Part shown: piece by piece, positions 15,566 to 22,732 of the stretch | Numbering within the stretch: position 1 is the first letter of the stretch | Layout of the letters: each line of letters begins with the position of its first letter | Source of the DNA: Pseudomonadota bacterium | GTDB taxonomy: Bacteria > Pseudomonadota > Alphaproteobacteria > Rhizobiales > Rhizobiaceae | Assembly: GCA_023390055.1 (NCBI GenBank) | Contig: JAEWDP010000060.1 | Coordinates: 1 to 26,132, forward strand | DNA length: 26,132 nt | Direction of reading: 5' to 3' | Notes under the pieces: model-generated | Database searches by the model: none | Seen by the model: only the letters and a program-made list of their open reading frames with translations | What the model was told of the DNA's origin: nothing | Made by a program: the position numbers and the translations under genes

Positions 15566-16270
15566 ATGACGCGGCGCATCGTCCAGGCCATTCGCCATAT
15601 AGGCTTCGAGGACCTTGGCAGTTTCGAAGCACCCTTACGGGAGGCCGGCTACGACATCGAATATATCGATGTGGCCGAGTGTAACCCATCCATTCTCGAT
15701 CCTCTCGTCGCCGATCTCCTGGTAGTGTTGGGTGGTCCGATCGGGGTCTATGATCACGACGCCTACCCGGTGGTCACCAATGAGATACGCCTCTTGCGGA
15801 CACGGCTCGCGGCCGACCGGCCAACACTTGGCATATGCCTCGGCGCGCAGTTGATGGCATCAGCTCTGGGTGCGCGCGTCTATCCCGGTTCAGTCAAGGA
15901 GATTGGCTGGTCGACACTCGACCTGTCCGACGCGATAGAACTCAACGCTCTCTCCGTACTACGTGGGGTGCCAGTGCTTCATTGGCACGGTGATACCTAT
16001 GACCTGCCGGAAGGCAGCGCGCTTCTCGCATCAACGTCGCTTTACCCAAACCAGGCTTTTTCGCGCGGGCCGAATGTCCTCGGTCTCCAGTTCCACCCGG
16101 AGGTTCTGGGAGTACGGTTTGAGCAATGGCTTCTGGGACACGCCAATGAACTGGCGACAGCCGGCATCAGCCCCATCACACTGCACAACGATGCGAAGCG
16201 GTATGCGACGAGCCTTGAGCAAGCCGCTAACGCTCTACTGACCGGCTGGTTGTCCCGCCTGATGATTTAG
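15566..16270 (+). CDS. Class I glutamine amidotransferase (GMP-synthase-like)
   Basis: A 234-residue single-domain GATase. The catalytic triad is visible: Cys91 in GICLGAQ, His177 and Glu179 in LQFHPEV. It ends with a helical tail. There is no synthetase domain, as in stand-alone proteins annotated as glutamine amidotransferase that act on gamma-glutamyl or amide bonds. It starts 10 bp after the homoserine-dehydrogenase-like gene; its ribosome site (GAAGGC) overlaps that gene's stop, suggesting coupled translation. It converges with AraC paralogue 3, with only 13 bp between stops and no obvious terminator. Confidence 0.87.
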   Translation: MTRRIVQAIRHIGFEDLGSFEAPLREAGYDIEYIDVAECNPSILDPLVADLLVVLGGPIGVYDHDAYPVVTNEIRLLRTRLAADRPTLGICLGAQLMASALGARVYPGSVKEIGWSTLDLSDAIELNALSVLRGVPVLHWHGDTYDLPEGSALLASTSLYPNQAFSRGPNVLGLQFHPEVLGVRFEQWLLGHANELATAGISPITLHNDAKRYATSLEQAANALLTGWLSRLMI

Positions 16271-16283
16271 AACATCCGGTCCG

Positions 16284-17192
16284 TCACTCCGGCGCGAAAG
16301 AACGCAACGGGTCGCGCACCGCGCGACGGTAGTCCGTCGGGCTCATGCGCTGGTGCTTCATGAACACTCGAGCGAGGACCTGGTTCGACGAGTACCCCAC
16401 TTCCTGTGCGATCTCGGTGATCGGGAGATCAGTCATCGCAAGCAGCTCGCAGACCCTCTCCATTCGCAGCCGGGTCAGGTACACCCGTGGTGGCACGCCG
16501 ACGCTTTGCTTGAACATGCGCGCGAAATGAAAAGGAGACAGCCGCGCTTCGTCTGCCAGTTCGTCGAGGCTGATATCTTCCGAAAGCCGCTCCCGCATCA
16601 GCTCTATGCACCGGCGTTCCGCCCATGGCGCCAGTCCGCCCCGTGCGGTCACAAAAGGTCGTCCGCCCAACTGGCAAAGCTCGGCAAGAATCTCCAACCC
16701 GGCGGCCCGTGCCAAGAGACGCGATGGGGCGCCCTCTTCGTCACAGAGCGCCCAAAGGGTCCGAAGGGCCGATCGGATGGCGGGCGAGTCGAACATCCGG
16801 CCGTAATTCAAGGGAAGCTGAAACGAGCCACCGTCCGTAGCCTCTTCGATCACTTGATCCCACTGCTCCATCGGAAACGCCAGGCTGCGCAGTTGATGGC
16901 GTTCATCCATGATGGCCTCGGTGGCAAAGTCCGGTGCCGCAAGTGCGAATTCGCCCTTCGTGCTGACCACATTGAAACGTCCGCCTCCAAGGTCGCCGCT
17001 GACCCGACTTCCGCCGAGCAGGTCCTGATACAGCACGATATCCGATACGGCCGGACGGGACATGTCGCCGGCTGGCCGCTCCACTTCAAGCAAGGTGACG
17101 ATGCCGCCAGGGGATTTCAAGGTGCGCACGTATGACGCCTGATGGCCCTCGCAGTACCATTGGGTGAAAGAGAGATGGCTTGGCACGGTCAA
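16284..17192 (-). CDS. AraC-family transcriptional regulator (paralogue 3), TTG start
   Basis: A 302-residue protein with the same architecture as the other AraC copies: MTVPSHLSFTQW start, GDLGGGRFN block, EEGAPSRLLARAAG, then HTHs SLDELADEARLSPFHFARMF and ITEIAQEVGYSSNQVLARVF. The start codon is TTG at 17192, chosen because it restores the MTV start shared with the paralogues and has TTGGAG 8 bases upstream. Its first four bases TTGA contain the stop of paralogue 4, so translation of the two genes is coupled. A rare start inside an overlap should make this product less abundant than paralogue 4 (inference). Confidence 0.88.
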   Translation of the reverse strand: MTVPSHLSFTQWYCEGHQASYVRTLKSPGGIVTLLEVERPAGDMSRPAVSDIVLYQDLLGGSRVSGDLGGGRFNVVSTKGEFALAAPDFATEAIMDERHQLRSLAFPMEQWDQVIEEATDGGSFQLPLNYGRMFDSPAIRSALRTLWALCDEEGAPSRLLARAAGLEILAELCQLGGRPFVTARGGLAPWAERRCIELMRERLSEDISLDELADEARLSPFHFARMFKQSVGVPPRVYLTRLRMERVCELLAMTDLPITEIAQEVGYSSNQVLARVFMKHQRMSPTDYRRAVRDPLRSFAPE

Positions 17193-18136
17193 GGCAGTAG
17201 CTCCAATGCTGTCGCCGCTCCCCGTGTTTGCAGCGAAATTTGGCGGACCGGATGGCGTGTCGCCCGGCGATAGTCGGATGGGCTCAGGCCTTGATGTTTC
17301 ATGAACACCCGGGCGAGCACCTGGTTCGACGAGTACCCCACCTCCTGCGCGATCTCTGTGACCGGAAGGTCCGTATGCTCAAGAAGCTCGCAGGCCTTTT
17401 CGATCCTCAGTTGTGTCAGGTATACCCTTGGCGGCACGCCGAGGCTGAGCTTGAACATACGCGCGAAATGAAATGTTGAAAGCCGTGCCTCCGCAGCCAA
17501 CTCATCGAGACTGATGTCTTCCGAGAGCTTCGCCCGCATGAGCTCCAAACATCGCCGCTGAACCCACGGAGCAAGGCCGGCCTTTACAGTCGTCAGCGGT
17601 GCACCGCCCAACCGGTACAATTCGGCCATGATCTCCAAGCCTGCGGCCCGCGCCAGCAGCCGGGAAGGCACCCCTTCGTCGTTACAAAGGGCCCACAGGG
17701 TCCGCAGCGCCGACCGGATATGGTGTGAATCAAACACTCGGCCGTAGATGCAGGAACTGTCGAACGAGAACCGGCCGTCGGCTGCTTCGTCAAGCACGTC
17801 CTGCCACTGCGCTATAGGGAACGCTAAACTGCGCAGCAGATGGCTGTCATCATTTATTACCGTGGTCGCGAAGTTCGGCGCGGCGACGGCGAGGGCGCCT
17901 TTCGCGGTCGCCATATCAAAACGGCCTCCTCCTAGGTCTCCCTGTACACGACTGCAGCCAAGCACGTCCTCCACCAGGACAATGTCCGGTAGGGCCGGGC
18001 GGGACATGTCCCCGGCTGGTCGCTGGACCTCGAGAAGGTCGAGAAGCGAGCCTTGGGACTTTATCGTTCGCAAGTAGGACGCATGTTGGCCTTTGCTGTG
18101 CCACTGGGCGAATGACGAAGGGGCATGGACGGTCAT
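17189..18136 (-). CDS. AraC-family transcriptional regulator (paralogue 4)
   Basis: A 315-residue protein starting at 18136 (MTVHAPSSFAQW), with AGGAG 7 bases upstream. The sensing domain has KSQGSLLDLLE (in place of KSPGGILDLLE), GDLGGGRFD and DEGVPSRLLARAAG. The C-terminal HTHs read SLDELAAEARLSTFHFARMF and VTEIAQEVGYSSNQVLARVF. A short tail ending LELLP extends beyond the paralogues and overlaps the next start. It is first of a two-gene unit with paralogue 3 and divergent from the TetR gene, 246 bp apart, so the two regulators may share a control region. Ligand and targets are unknown. Confidence 0.9.
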   Translation of the reverse strand: MTVHAPSSFAQWHSKGQHASYLRTIKSQGSLLDLLEVQRPAGDMSRPALPDIVLVEDVLGCSRVQGDLGGGRFDMATAKGALAVAAPNFATTVINDDSHLLRSLAFPIAQWQDVLDEAADGRFSFDSSCIYGRVFDSHHIRSALRTLWALCNDEGVPSRLLARAAGLEIMAELYRLGGAPLTTVKAGLAPWVQRRCLELMRAKLSEDISLDELAAEARLSTFHFARMFKLSLGVPPRVYLTQLRIEKACELLEHTDLPVTEIAQEVGYSSNQVLARVFMKHQGLSPSDYRRATRHPVRQISLQTRGAATALELLP

Positions 18137-18354
18137 GCTGCGTCTCCTATGCTCCCGCATACCTCAAAATCTGGGCCGGCAACCTGAACCGTCCCGCGCG
18201 AACCAGTGGGGGCGCAGCGGGTCAAAGGGAACAGCCTCGCTCTAGCGGCGCGTGAAAGGCGCTGCGGTGAAACTTGGCTGCTGCCTCTCCGGGCAGAACG
18301 GATAGCGGTGAAAGTTCGCCGGATTAACTTCTCACCCAAAGGTGAAAACGCTAC

Positions 18355-18390
18355 CGTTCCATCCACAATGGAGGAGTTTTGGATGGAACG
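18355..18390 (+). promoter_or_regulatory. Inverted repeat enclosing the TetR ribosome site and start codon
   Basis: CGTTCCATCC (18355-18364) and GGATGGAACG (18381-18390) are perfect 10-bp inverted copies with a 16-base spacer. The spacer holds the GGAGGAG ribosome site and the right arm holds the ATG of the TetR gene. As DNA it could be the autorepressor operator; as RNA it would fold into a hairpin hiding the start codon. A smaller hairpin (CACC/GGTG, 18332-18345) lies just upstream. Confidence 0.5.
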
Positions 18391-18994
18391 CAAGGGTATC
18401 GACGTCGTAGCAAGGCGAAAGCCGCGTGGAGCGGCGATCATGCGGCCCGAACTAACCATAGCGTTGTACAGAGCGTTATTTGAGGAGTGGGCGGCAACGG
18501 GCTTTGCAGCAATTAGCCTGGAGCGCGTGGCGACAAGGGCGGGCGCAGGTAAGGCGGCGATATACCGAAGATGGCCCTCCAAACTGGAATTCGCTTGTGA
18601 AGCGATACGAAGTGTAGAGGTCATCCGGTCCTGTGCTACAGACCAAGGCTGCCTGCGAGCGGATATCCGAGAGTACCTGCGAGCTACACGCACAGTCCTT
18701 CGCCATCCTCTGGTACGCCGGATTATCCCGGACCTGGTTGCCGAACGGATGCGATCGAAGGAATTGTCGGCTATGCTTGATGATATTGCGGAGGCAAGGC
18801 GACAGTTCGCACATCGACTGCTGGATCGCGCCATTGCCCGCAACGAATTGCGCGCATGCCTTGAGAGAGATCTGGCGCTCGATCTACTCTTCGCGCCATT
18901 ATACTCCCGCGTGATCGTCCTCGGCAAAAACTTCACTAAAGCCGACCTCGATCGCTTGGCAGTCGCTCTGGAGGCCGCCATTAAAACCTGTTGA
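18383..18994 (+). CDS. TetR/AcrR-family transcriptional regulator
   Basis: A 203-residue repressor-type protein. The N-terminal HTH spans about residues 25-70, with the TetR signature GFAAISLERVATRAGAGKAA followed by IYRRWPSK. The rest is an all-helical ligand-binding and dimerisation domain with no assignable ligand. The ATG at 18383 follows GGAGG by about 7 bases; earlier starts are not supported. It is divergent from AraC paralogue 4. The 10-bp inverted repeat spanning its start suggests self-control. It is followed by a strong hairpin at 19173-19202. Confidence 0.88.
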   Translation: MERKGIDVVARRKPRGAAIMRPELTIALYRALFEEWAATGFAAISLERVATRAGAGKAAIYRRWPSKLEFACEAIRSVEVIRSCATDQGCLRADIREYLRATRTVLRHPLVRRIIPDLVAERMRSKELSAMLDDIAEARRQFAHRLLDRAIARNELRACLERDLALDLLFAPLYSRVIVLGKNFTKADLDRLAVALEAAIKTC

Positions 18995-19310
18995 AGCGGG
19001 GCCAGTACCGAGCGTCGCGGTTTCAAGGAAGAGTTGGCAATCATGGCTATGAAAGGAGTTCAGGCCCAACGGCACTGCTGGGCGCAGCCGTGACGACCAT
19101 GAGAGCAGTCTGAGTTTTGGAGATTGTACCCTCGGTCACTGCCGATTCTAAGGGTGACCATCGGATCGGAGTTCGTGCTCAGCCCGCTTCGGCTGAGCAC
19201 GACTATTCCGATACTATCTCCCATCGCGAAAGCTTTTGATCAGCCCCAGGATGACGAGGCGACGCCCTTCGGAAGAAGGCCTTTGAGCTTGCCTCGCTGT
19301 CACAACTCGA
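18995..19310. other. Intergenic stretch between TetR and the YcaC-like gene
   Basis: About 316 bases between convergent genes. It holds one strong hairpin (19173-19202) and no reading frame that I can support. Confidence 0.5.
19173..19202. terminator. Strong hairpin, 12-bp stem, between convergent genes
   Basis: TCGTGCTCAGCC (19173-19184) pairs perfectly with GGCTGAGCACGA (19191-19202) over a six-base loop CGCTTC. It lies between the TetR gene (rightward) and the YcaC-like gene (leftward). There is no T-run on either side, so intrinsic termination would be imperfect; a bidirectional terminator or RNA-stability role is inferred. Confidence 0.5.
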
Positions 19311-19964
19311 TCAGTCCGCGGGGGTCGGTACCGGCGTGTTGAGCAACTGCTGTTCCCACAGATAGGCGATGGCGCTGCCGCCGATATGGTATTTGAGAGC
19401 ATCGTTGAGGGGGCCAGCCGTCTCGGTCCGCGCCCAGTCGCGTTGCCATTCGGATGCCAGAGCCAGCCAGGTCATCATGTTGATACCCGCACCGATCATG
19501 CGCTGGATCGCCACCTCATGGGCTTCGACCGAAGTGCCACCCGATGCATCGGTGATGACGGTCACATCCCAGCCTTCGCCAGCGGCTTGAATCGCGGGCA
19601 TGGCCACGCAAATCTCGGTCCAGAGGCCGGCTATGATCAGTTGCTTGCGCCCTGTCGCCTTGACAGCGTCAACCACCTTCGGGTCCTCCCACGTGTTAAT
19701 GGTCGTCCGGTCGATGACCTCTTGGTCGGGGAACACTTCGGTGACATGCGGGAAGATGACCCCCCCACGATCTGATACAACACTGGTCAGAATTGTTGGT
19801 ACTCCAAATACCTTGGCCACCTTTGCAAGGGCGGTTGTATTGTTGACCACAGCCTGCGGATCATGGCTGTTGAGGTTTGCGAGCTGGTACGGCTGGTGGT
19901 CGATGAGAACCAGAACCGAATCCTCGGGGCGAAGAAGTGAAGCGAGGCCGTTTCGAAAAGTCAT
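19311..19964 (-). CDS. YcaC-like isochorismatase-family hydrolase
   Basis: A 217-residue cysteine hydrolase of the isochorismatase-like fold. The nucleophile is Cys119 in GLWTEICVAMP, with Asp22 in LIDHQ and Arg86 at the place where YcaC-type proteins carry Arg instead of Lys. The family forms oligomeric cytoplasmic enzymes with mostly unknown substrates. The ATG at 19964 is chosen because AAAGGAG ends 6 bases before it; the ATG at 19970 directly touches that site. It is divergent from the pirin gene across 289 bp, a frequent pairing in oxidative or xenobiotic stress loci (general knowledge, not proof of function). Confidence 0.87.
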   Translation of the reverse strand: MTFRNGLASLLRPEDSVLVLIDHQPYQLANLNSHDPQAVVNNTTALAKVAKVFGVPTILTSVVSDRGGVIFPHVTEVFPDQEVIDRTTINTWEDPKVVDAVKATGRKQLIIAGLWTEICVAMPAIQAAGEGWDVTVITDASGGTSVEAHEVAIQRMIGAGINMMTWLALASEWQRDWARTETAGPLNDALKYHIGGSAIAYLWEQQLLNTPVPTPAD

Positions 19965-20058
19965 TGTCATCTCCTTTGTCTTGGGAAGCCTTCGTCGGCT
20001 GCTGACAACTAATGAATGCTACTAAGCCTTGCGGTGCACGACATGCTGCTCTGGTGCC

Positions 20059-20147
20059 GTTCTTGCTCCCTTTTCGGCTGGTGGCGACCTGCGGGCTTGA
20101 GATCATTCGATTTCTCGGAAAGGGTGCGACCGAACTTCGATGGACAT
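20059..20147. repeat. Dispersed intergenic repeat, copy B
   Basis: The counterpart of copy A at 9097-9178, with shared blocks TTCTTGCTCCCTTT, CGGC, GGCTTGAGATC, AAGGG and CGACCGA. Here it lies between the divergent YcaC-like and pirin genes, about 110 bp before the pirin start. An additional inverted repeat, GCCGGTG/CACCGGC, is at 20172-20200. Confidence 0.55.
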
Positions 20148-20253
20148 CGTAACCTGCGGACCTTCGGGTCTGCCGGTGCCGGGGCGCTTTGGTCACCGGC
20201 TTTGGCGAACAATTTGCAGGATCCCACGATCCTGAAACAAAGGAATGATGCAC

Positions 20254-21189
20254 ATGAGTTGGAACCCATCAATGGAACCGGGCTGTCCCGAAGAGGTCGA
20301 TATTGACGCGATCGAGACGCTGATCGTTCCGCGGTCCCGCGACCTTGGCGATTTCCAGGTCCGGCGTGCGCTACCGGCACCCAATCGACAAATGGTTGGT
20401 CCCTTTATCTTCTTCGATCAGGCAGGGCCAGCCGAACTGTTAACCGGACAGGGTGTCGATGTCAGACCGCACCCGCATATTGGCCTCGGCACAGTGACCT
20501 ACTTGTTCAAGGGAGACTTCCATCACCGCGACAGCACCGGTGCCGACCAGGTTATCACGCCCGGCGCCCTGAACTGGATGGTTGCCGGCCGTGGCGTCAC
20601 GCATTCAGAACGCACATCTGCGACCGCTCGGAGCGGCCCAAACAGCCTGTTTGGCATCCAGACCTGGTTGGCACTGCCCGAAAGCCACGAAGACGTGGCG
20701 CCCAGCTTCGAGCACCACGGCAAGGAAACGCTGCCCAAAATCGAGGATCGCGGCGTCTCGGTTCGGCTCATTCTCGGCAGTGTCTATGGCATGACCGCAC
20801 CCGCAACAATGCTTTCGGAGACGTTCTACGCCGATGTGACGCTTGAGCCGGGATGCCGGTTGCCGATGCCGGACAATCACGAGGACCGCGGCATCTACAT
20901 TGTTGATGGCTCGATCTCGATCGCCGGACAGGAATTCGAGGCTTCACAGATGATGGTGTTTCGGCCGGGAGACCGCATCACAGTGGCAGCCGGAGAGCGG
21001 GGTGCGCGATTGATGATCCTCGGCGGTGCGACATTCAACGGACCACGCTACATCTGGTGGAACTTCGTCGCCTCGTCGCAGGAGCGCATCGAGCTCGCCA
21101 AGGCGGAATGGCGCGCCGCGAACTGGGGCAATGGTCGTTTCGACCTGCCCACCGACGACCGGGATGAGTACATTCCCCTGCCCGATTGA
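20254..21189 (+). CDS. Pirin-family bicupin protein
   Basis: A 311-residue protein with the N-terminal pirin cupin and the C-terminal pirin domain. The metal ligands are visible: His73 and His75 in PHPHIGLGT, His117 and Glu119 in RGVTHSE. Bacterial pirins bind iron and act as quercetin 2,3-dioxygenases or as redox-responsive partners of other proteins; which applies here is unknown. The start at 20254 (MSWNPSM) is preferred because AAAGGA lies 9 bases upstream; ATGs at 20245 and 20248 sit on that site. It ends YIPLPD as usual for the family. A relic of another gene follows. Confidence 0.9.
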   Translation: MSWNPSMEPGCPEEVDIDAIETLIVPRSRDLGDFQVRRALPAPNRQMVGPFIFFDQAGPAELLTGQGVDVRPHPHIGLGTVTYLFKGDFHHRDSTGADQVITPGALNWMVAGRGVTHSERTSATARSGPNSLFGIQTWLALPESHEDVAPSFEHHGKETLPKIEDRGVSVRLILGSVYGMTAPATMLSETFYADVTLEPGCRLPMPDNHEDRGIYIVDGSISIAGQEFEASQMMVFRPGDRITVAAGERGARLMILGGATFNGPRYIWWNFVASSQERIELAKAEWRAANWGNGRFDLPTDDRDEYIPLPD

Positions 21190-21203
21190 ACGAAAGCAGA
21201 CTG

Positions 21204-21340
21204 GAGAACCAGTGGCTCCTGCTCGACTACCGTACGCACTAGGCCGTTGGCACCTGCGGGTACCCGCCACCGATCCCGATGAAGCCCTGATGGCTTTTCT
21301 TGTCTCGACTTACGAAGCGGCGGCTGATCTTCGTCACTGA
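21204..21340 (+). pseudogene. Relic of the C-terminus of a DUF5996-family protein
   Basis: The frame ending at 21340 reads DPDEALMAFLVSTYEAAADL, the typical end of DUF5996 proteins (DPDAALLAFLQSTYEAAADL type). A neighbouring frame just upstream (21204-21239) reads ENQWLLLDYRTH and may be the frameshifted remains of the preceding LLPYEAVR-like segment, though that match is weak. The rest of the protein, several hundred residues, is missing because the pirin gene ends at 21189. Confidence 0.5.
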
Positions 21341-21458
21341 GACCACGATCTTATGGAGTGTATGCATGGCAGCCGCGTCAGTTGCGCGCCCGTCGCTGCA
21401 GTGGCGCACTATGCACCTTCAGTCGGCGAGGAACAGGTCGAGCGGGAAGATGATCCGG

Positions 21459-21497
21459 CGTTACTGCCTCGTCATTGATGGCGCTGAGGCAGTAACG
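21459..21497. repeat. Perfect 12-bp inverted repeat between pirin and LysR genes
   Basis: CGTTACTGCCTC (21459-21470) and GAGGCAGTAACG (21486-21497) with a 15-base spacer. It lies between the converging pirin and LysR genes, 110 bp from the LysR stop. It may be a bidirectional terminator or the remains of a recombination or operator site. No T-run follows. Confidence 0.5.
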
Positions 21498-21607
21498 GGA
21501 CATAGCCGAGCCCGCGAAGGTTTGATGATCACCGAGCGCACAACGGCGAACATTCGGGAATCGAAACGTCACTCTCCGGGCAGGAAACTGCAGGGAAGTG
21601 CGTGTCA

Positions 21608-22531
21608 TCAACCGTTGTTCAAAATTCGCTCCAGCCCTTGGTCCCAGTATGGTTGGTTTCCAAATCGAACCACAAGCCAATCGATAAAAACTCTCACTTT
21701 AGGTGCCAGCTCGCGGGAACTTGGATAGAGCGCCCACAGCGTCTGGGTTGAGATCAGCGGGTACCCGGGAAGGGCCGGCACAAGGGCGCCGGATCGGAGC
21801 TCTTCCGATGCGCACCAGGTGGCCATCAGAGCGATACCGAGCCCCGCAGCGGCTGCGTCACGCACGGCGCTGCCATCATTGATGCGGAGGTTTGGAGTAA
21901 CTCGCCGCTCGATCACCTCTGCGTTTTTTCCTCGGAACGTCCAGAGATCAAGCGTGCCGACGACGAGGCAAGCATGTTCCGCCAGGTTGTCAGGGGTGTT
22001 CGGCGAGCCGTGTTTATCGATGTACCCGGGTGATGCAACCAGTACCCTGTTATCTGGAGCAAGCCGCCGAGCAACAAAGGACGAGTCGCTGGGCTCCGTA
22101 TAACGAACGGCCACATCGAAGGCCCCTTCGACAAGATCGACTATACTGTCCGAGATGCGCAAATCGAGGGCAATCTCGGGATATTTCGCGCAGAAGTCAG
22201 GCAGGCCCGGCACGATATGCATACGTGCGAACGAGGCCGGAGCCGCCACTCGCAATGTGCCGCGCGGGGTGGCCTGCTCCCGGCCCAGCGCCGCTCGAGC
22301 GGCCTCCGCGGCGTGCACCAGGTGTTCCGCATGAGGCAGGAAGGCGAGGCCGTCTTCGGTCAATGTCACTTGTCGTGTCGTGCGATGGAGAAGCCTTGCG
22401 CTGAGCTTGCGCTCTAGTGCCGCCAGTCTGACGCTGGCTCCGGCTGGCGTGAGACCCAGATCGCGCGCTGCGGCGCTGATGCTGCGCAGTTGGGAGATGC
22501 GTACGAACAGTTTCAAATCGTCAACGTCCAT
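21608..22531 (-). CDS. LysR-family transcriptional regulator
   Basis: A 307-residue LTTR. Residues 1-60 form the winged HTH (DLKLFVRISQLRSISAAARD...ALERKLSARLLHRTTR), and residues from about 88 form the periplasmic-binding-protein-like effector domain starting GTLRVAAPASFARMHIVPGL. It belongs to the branch often placed divergent from oxidoreductases. It is divergent from the luciferase-like gene at 22733 across 201 bp. A TTTCAA-N7-TTGAAA motif 9 bp upstream of its start is a good LTTR site candidate, so it probably controls itself and the neighbour. The inducer is unknown. Confidence 0.9.
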   Translation of the reverse strand: MDVDDLKLFVRISQLRSISAAARDLGLTPAGASVRLAALERKLSARLLHRTTRQVTLTEDGLAFLPHAEHLVHAAEAARAALGREQATPRGTLRVAAPASFARMHIVPGLPDFCAKYPEIALDLRISDSIVDLVEGAFDVAVRYTEPSDSSFVARRLAPDNRVLVASPGYIDKHGSPNTPDNLAEHACLVVGTLDLWTFRGKNAEVIERRVTPNLRINDGSAVRDAAAAGLGIALMATWCASEELRSGALVPALPGYPLISTQTLWALYPSSRELAPKVRVFIDWLVVRFGNQPYWDQGLERILNNG

Positions 22532-22539
22532 TGGGCCGC

Positions 22540-22558
22540 TTTCAATGTTTCGTTGAAA
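22540..22558. promoter_or_regulatory. Candidate LysR operator (T-N11-A type palindrome)
   Basis: TTTCAA and TTGAAA flank seven bases, giving a perfect 6-bp inverted repeat that satisfies the LTTR T-N11-A rule. It lies between the divergent LysR and luciferase-like genes, close to the LysR start. Function is inferred from position and motif only. Confidence 0.6.
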
Positions 22559-22732
22559 CTGATCTTAAATCCGGGCGGCTACCGAAAGCAATCTCGATAA
22601 ATCAAATAGGAAACATCGCGATGGCTCCAGAATCTATCGGGCCGTCATATGCATTGCCAATGGCAGGACATCGAACATCGCGCGGGCAGTCAAGGATGTA
22701 TCCCGACAGTCCCTCTAAGAAAGGAAAGAACG

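Noticed and set aside
16353..17135. 260-codon plus-strand reading
   Set aside because: Antisense to AraC paralogue 3; similar mirrors occur opposite every AraC copy.
18133..19044. 303-codon minus-strand reading
   Set aside because: Antisense to the TetR gene; Ser/Arg-rich and without family resemblance.
20016..20306. 96-codon plus-strand reading before pirin
   Set aside because: Overlaps the pirin start in another frame and lies in the repeat and promoter region.
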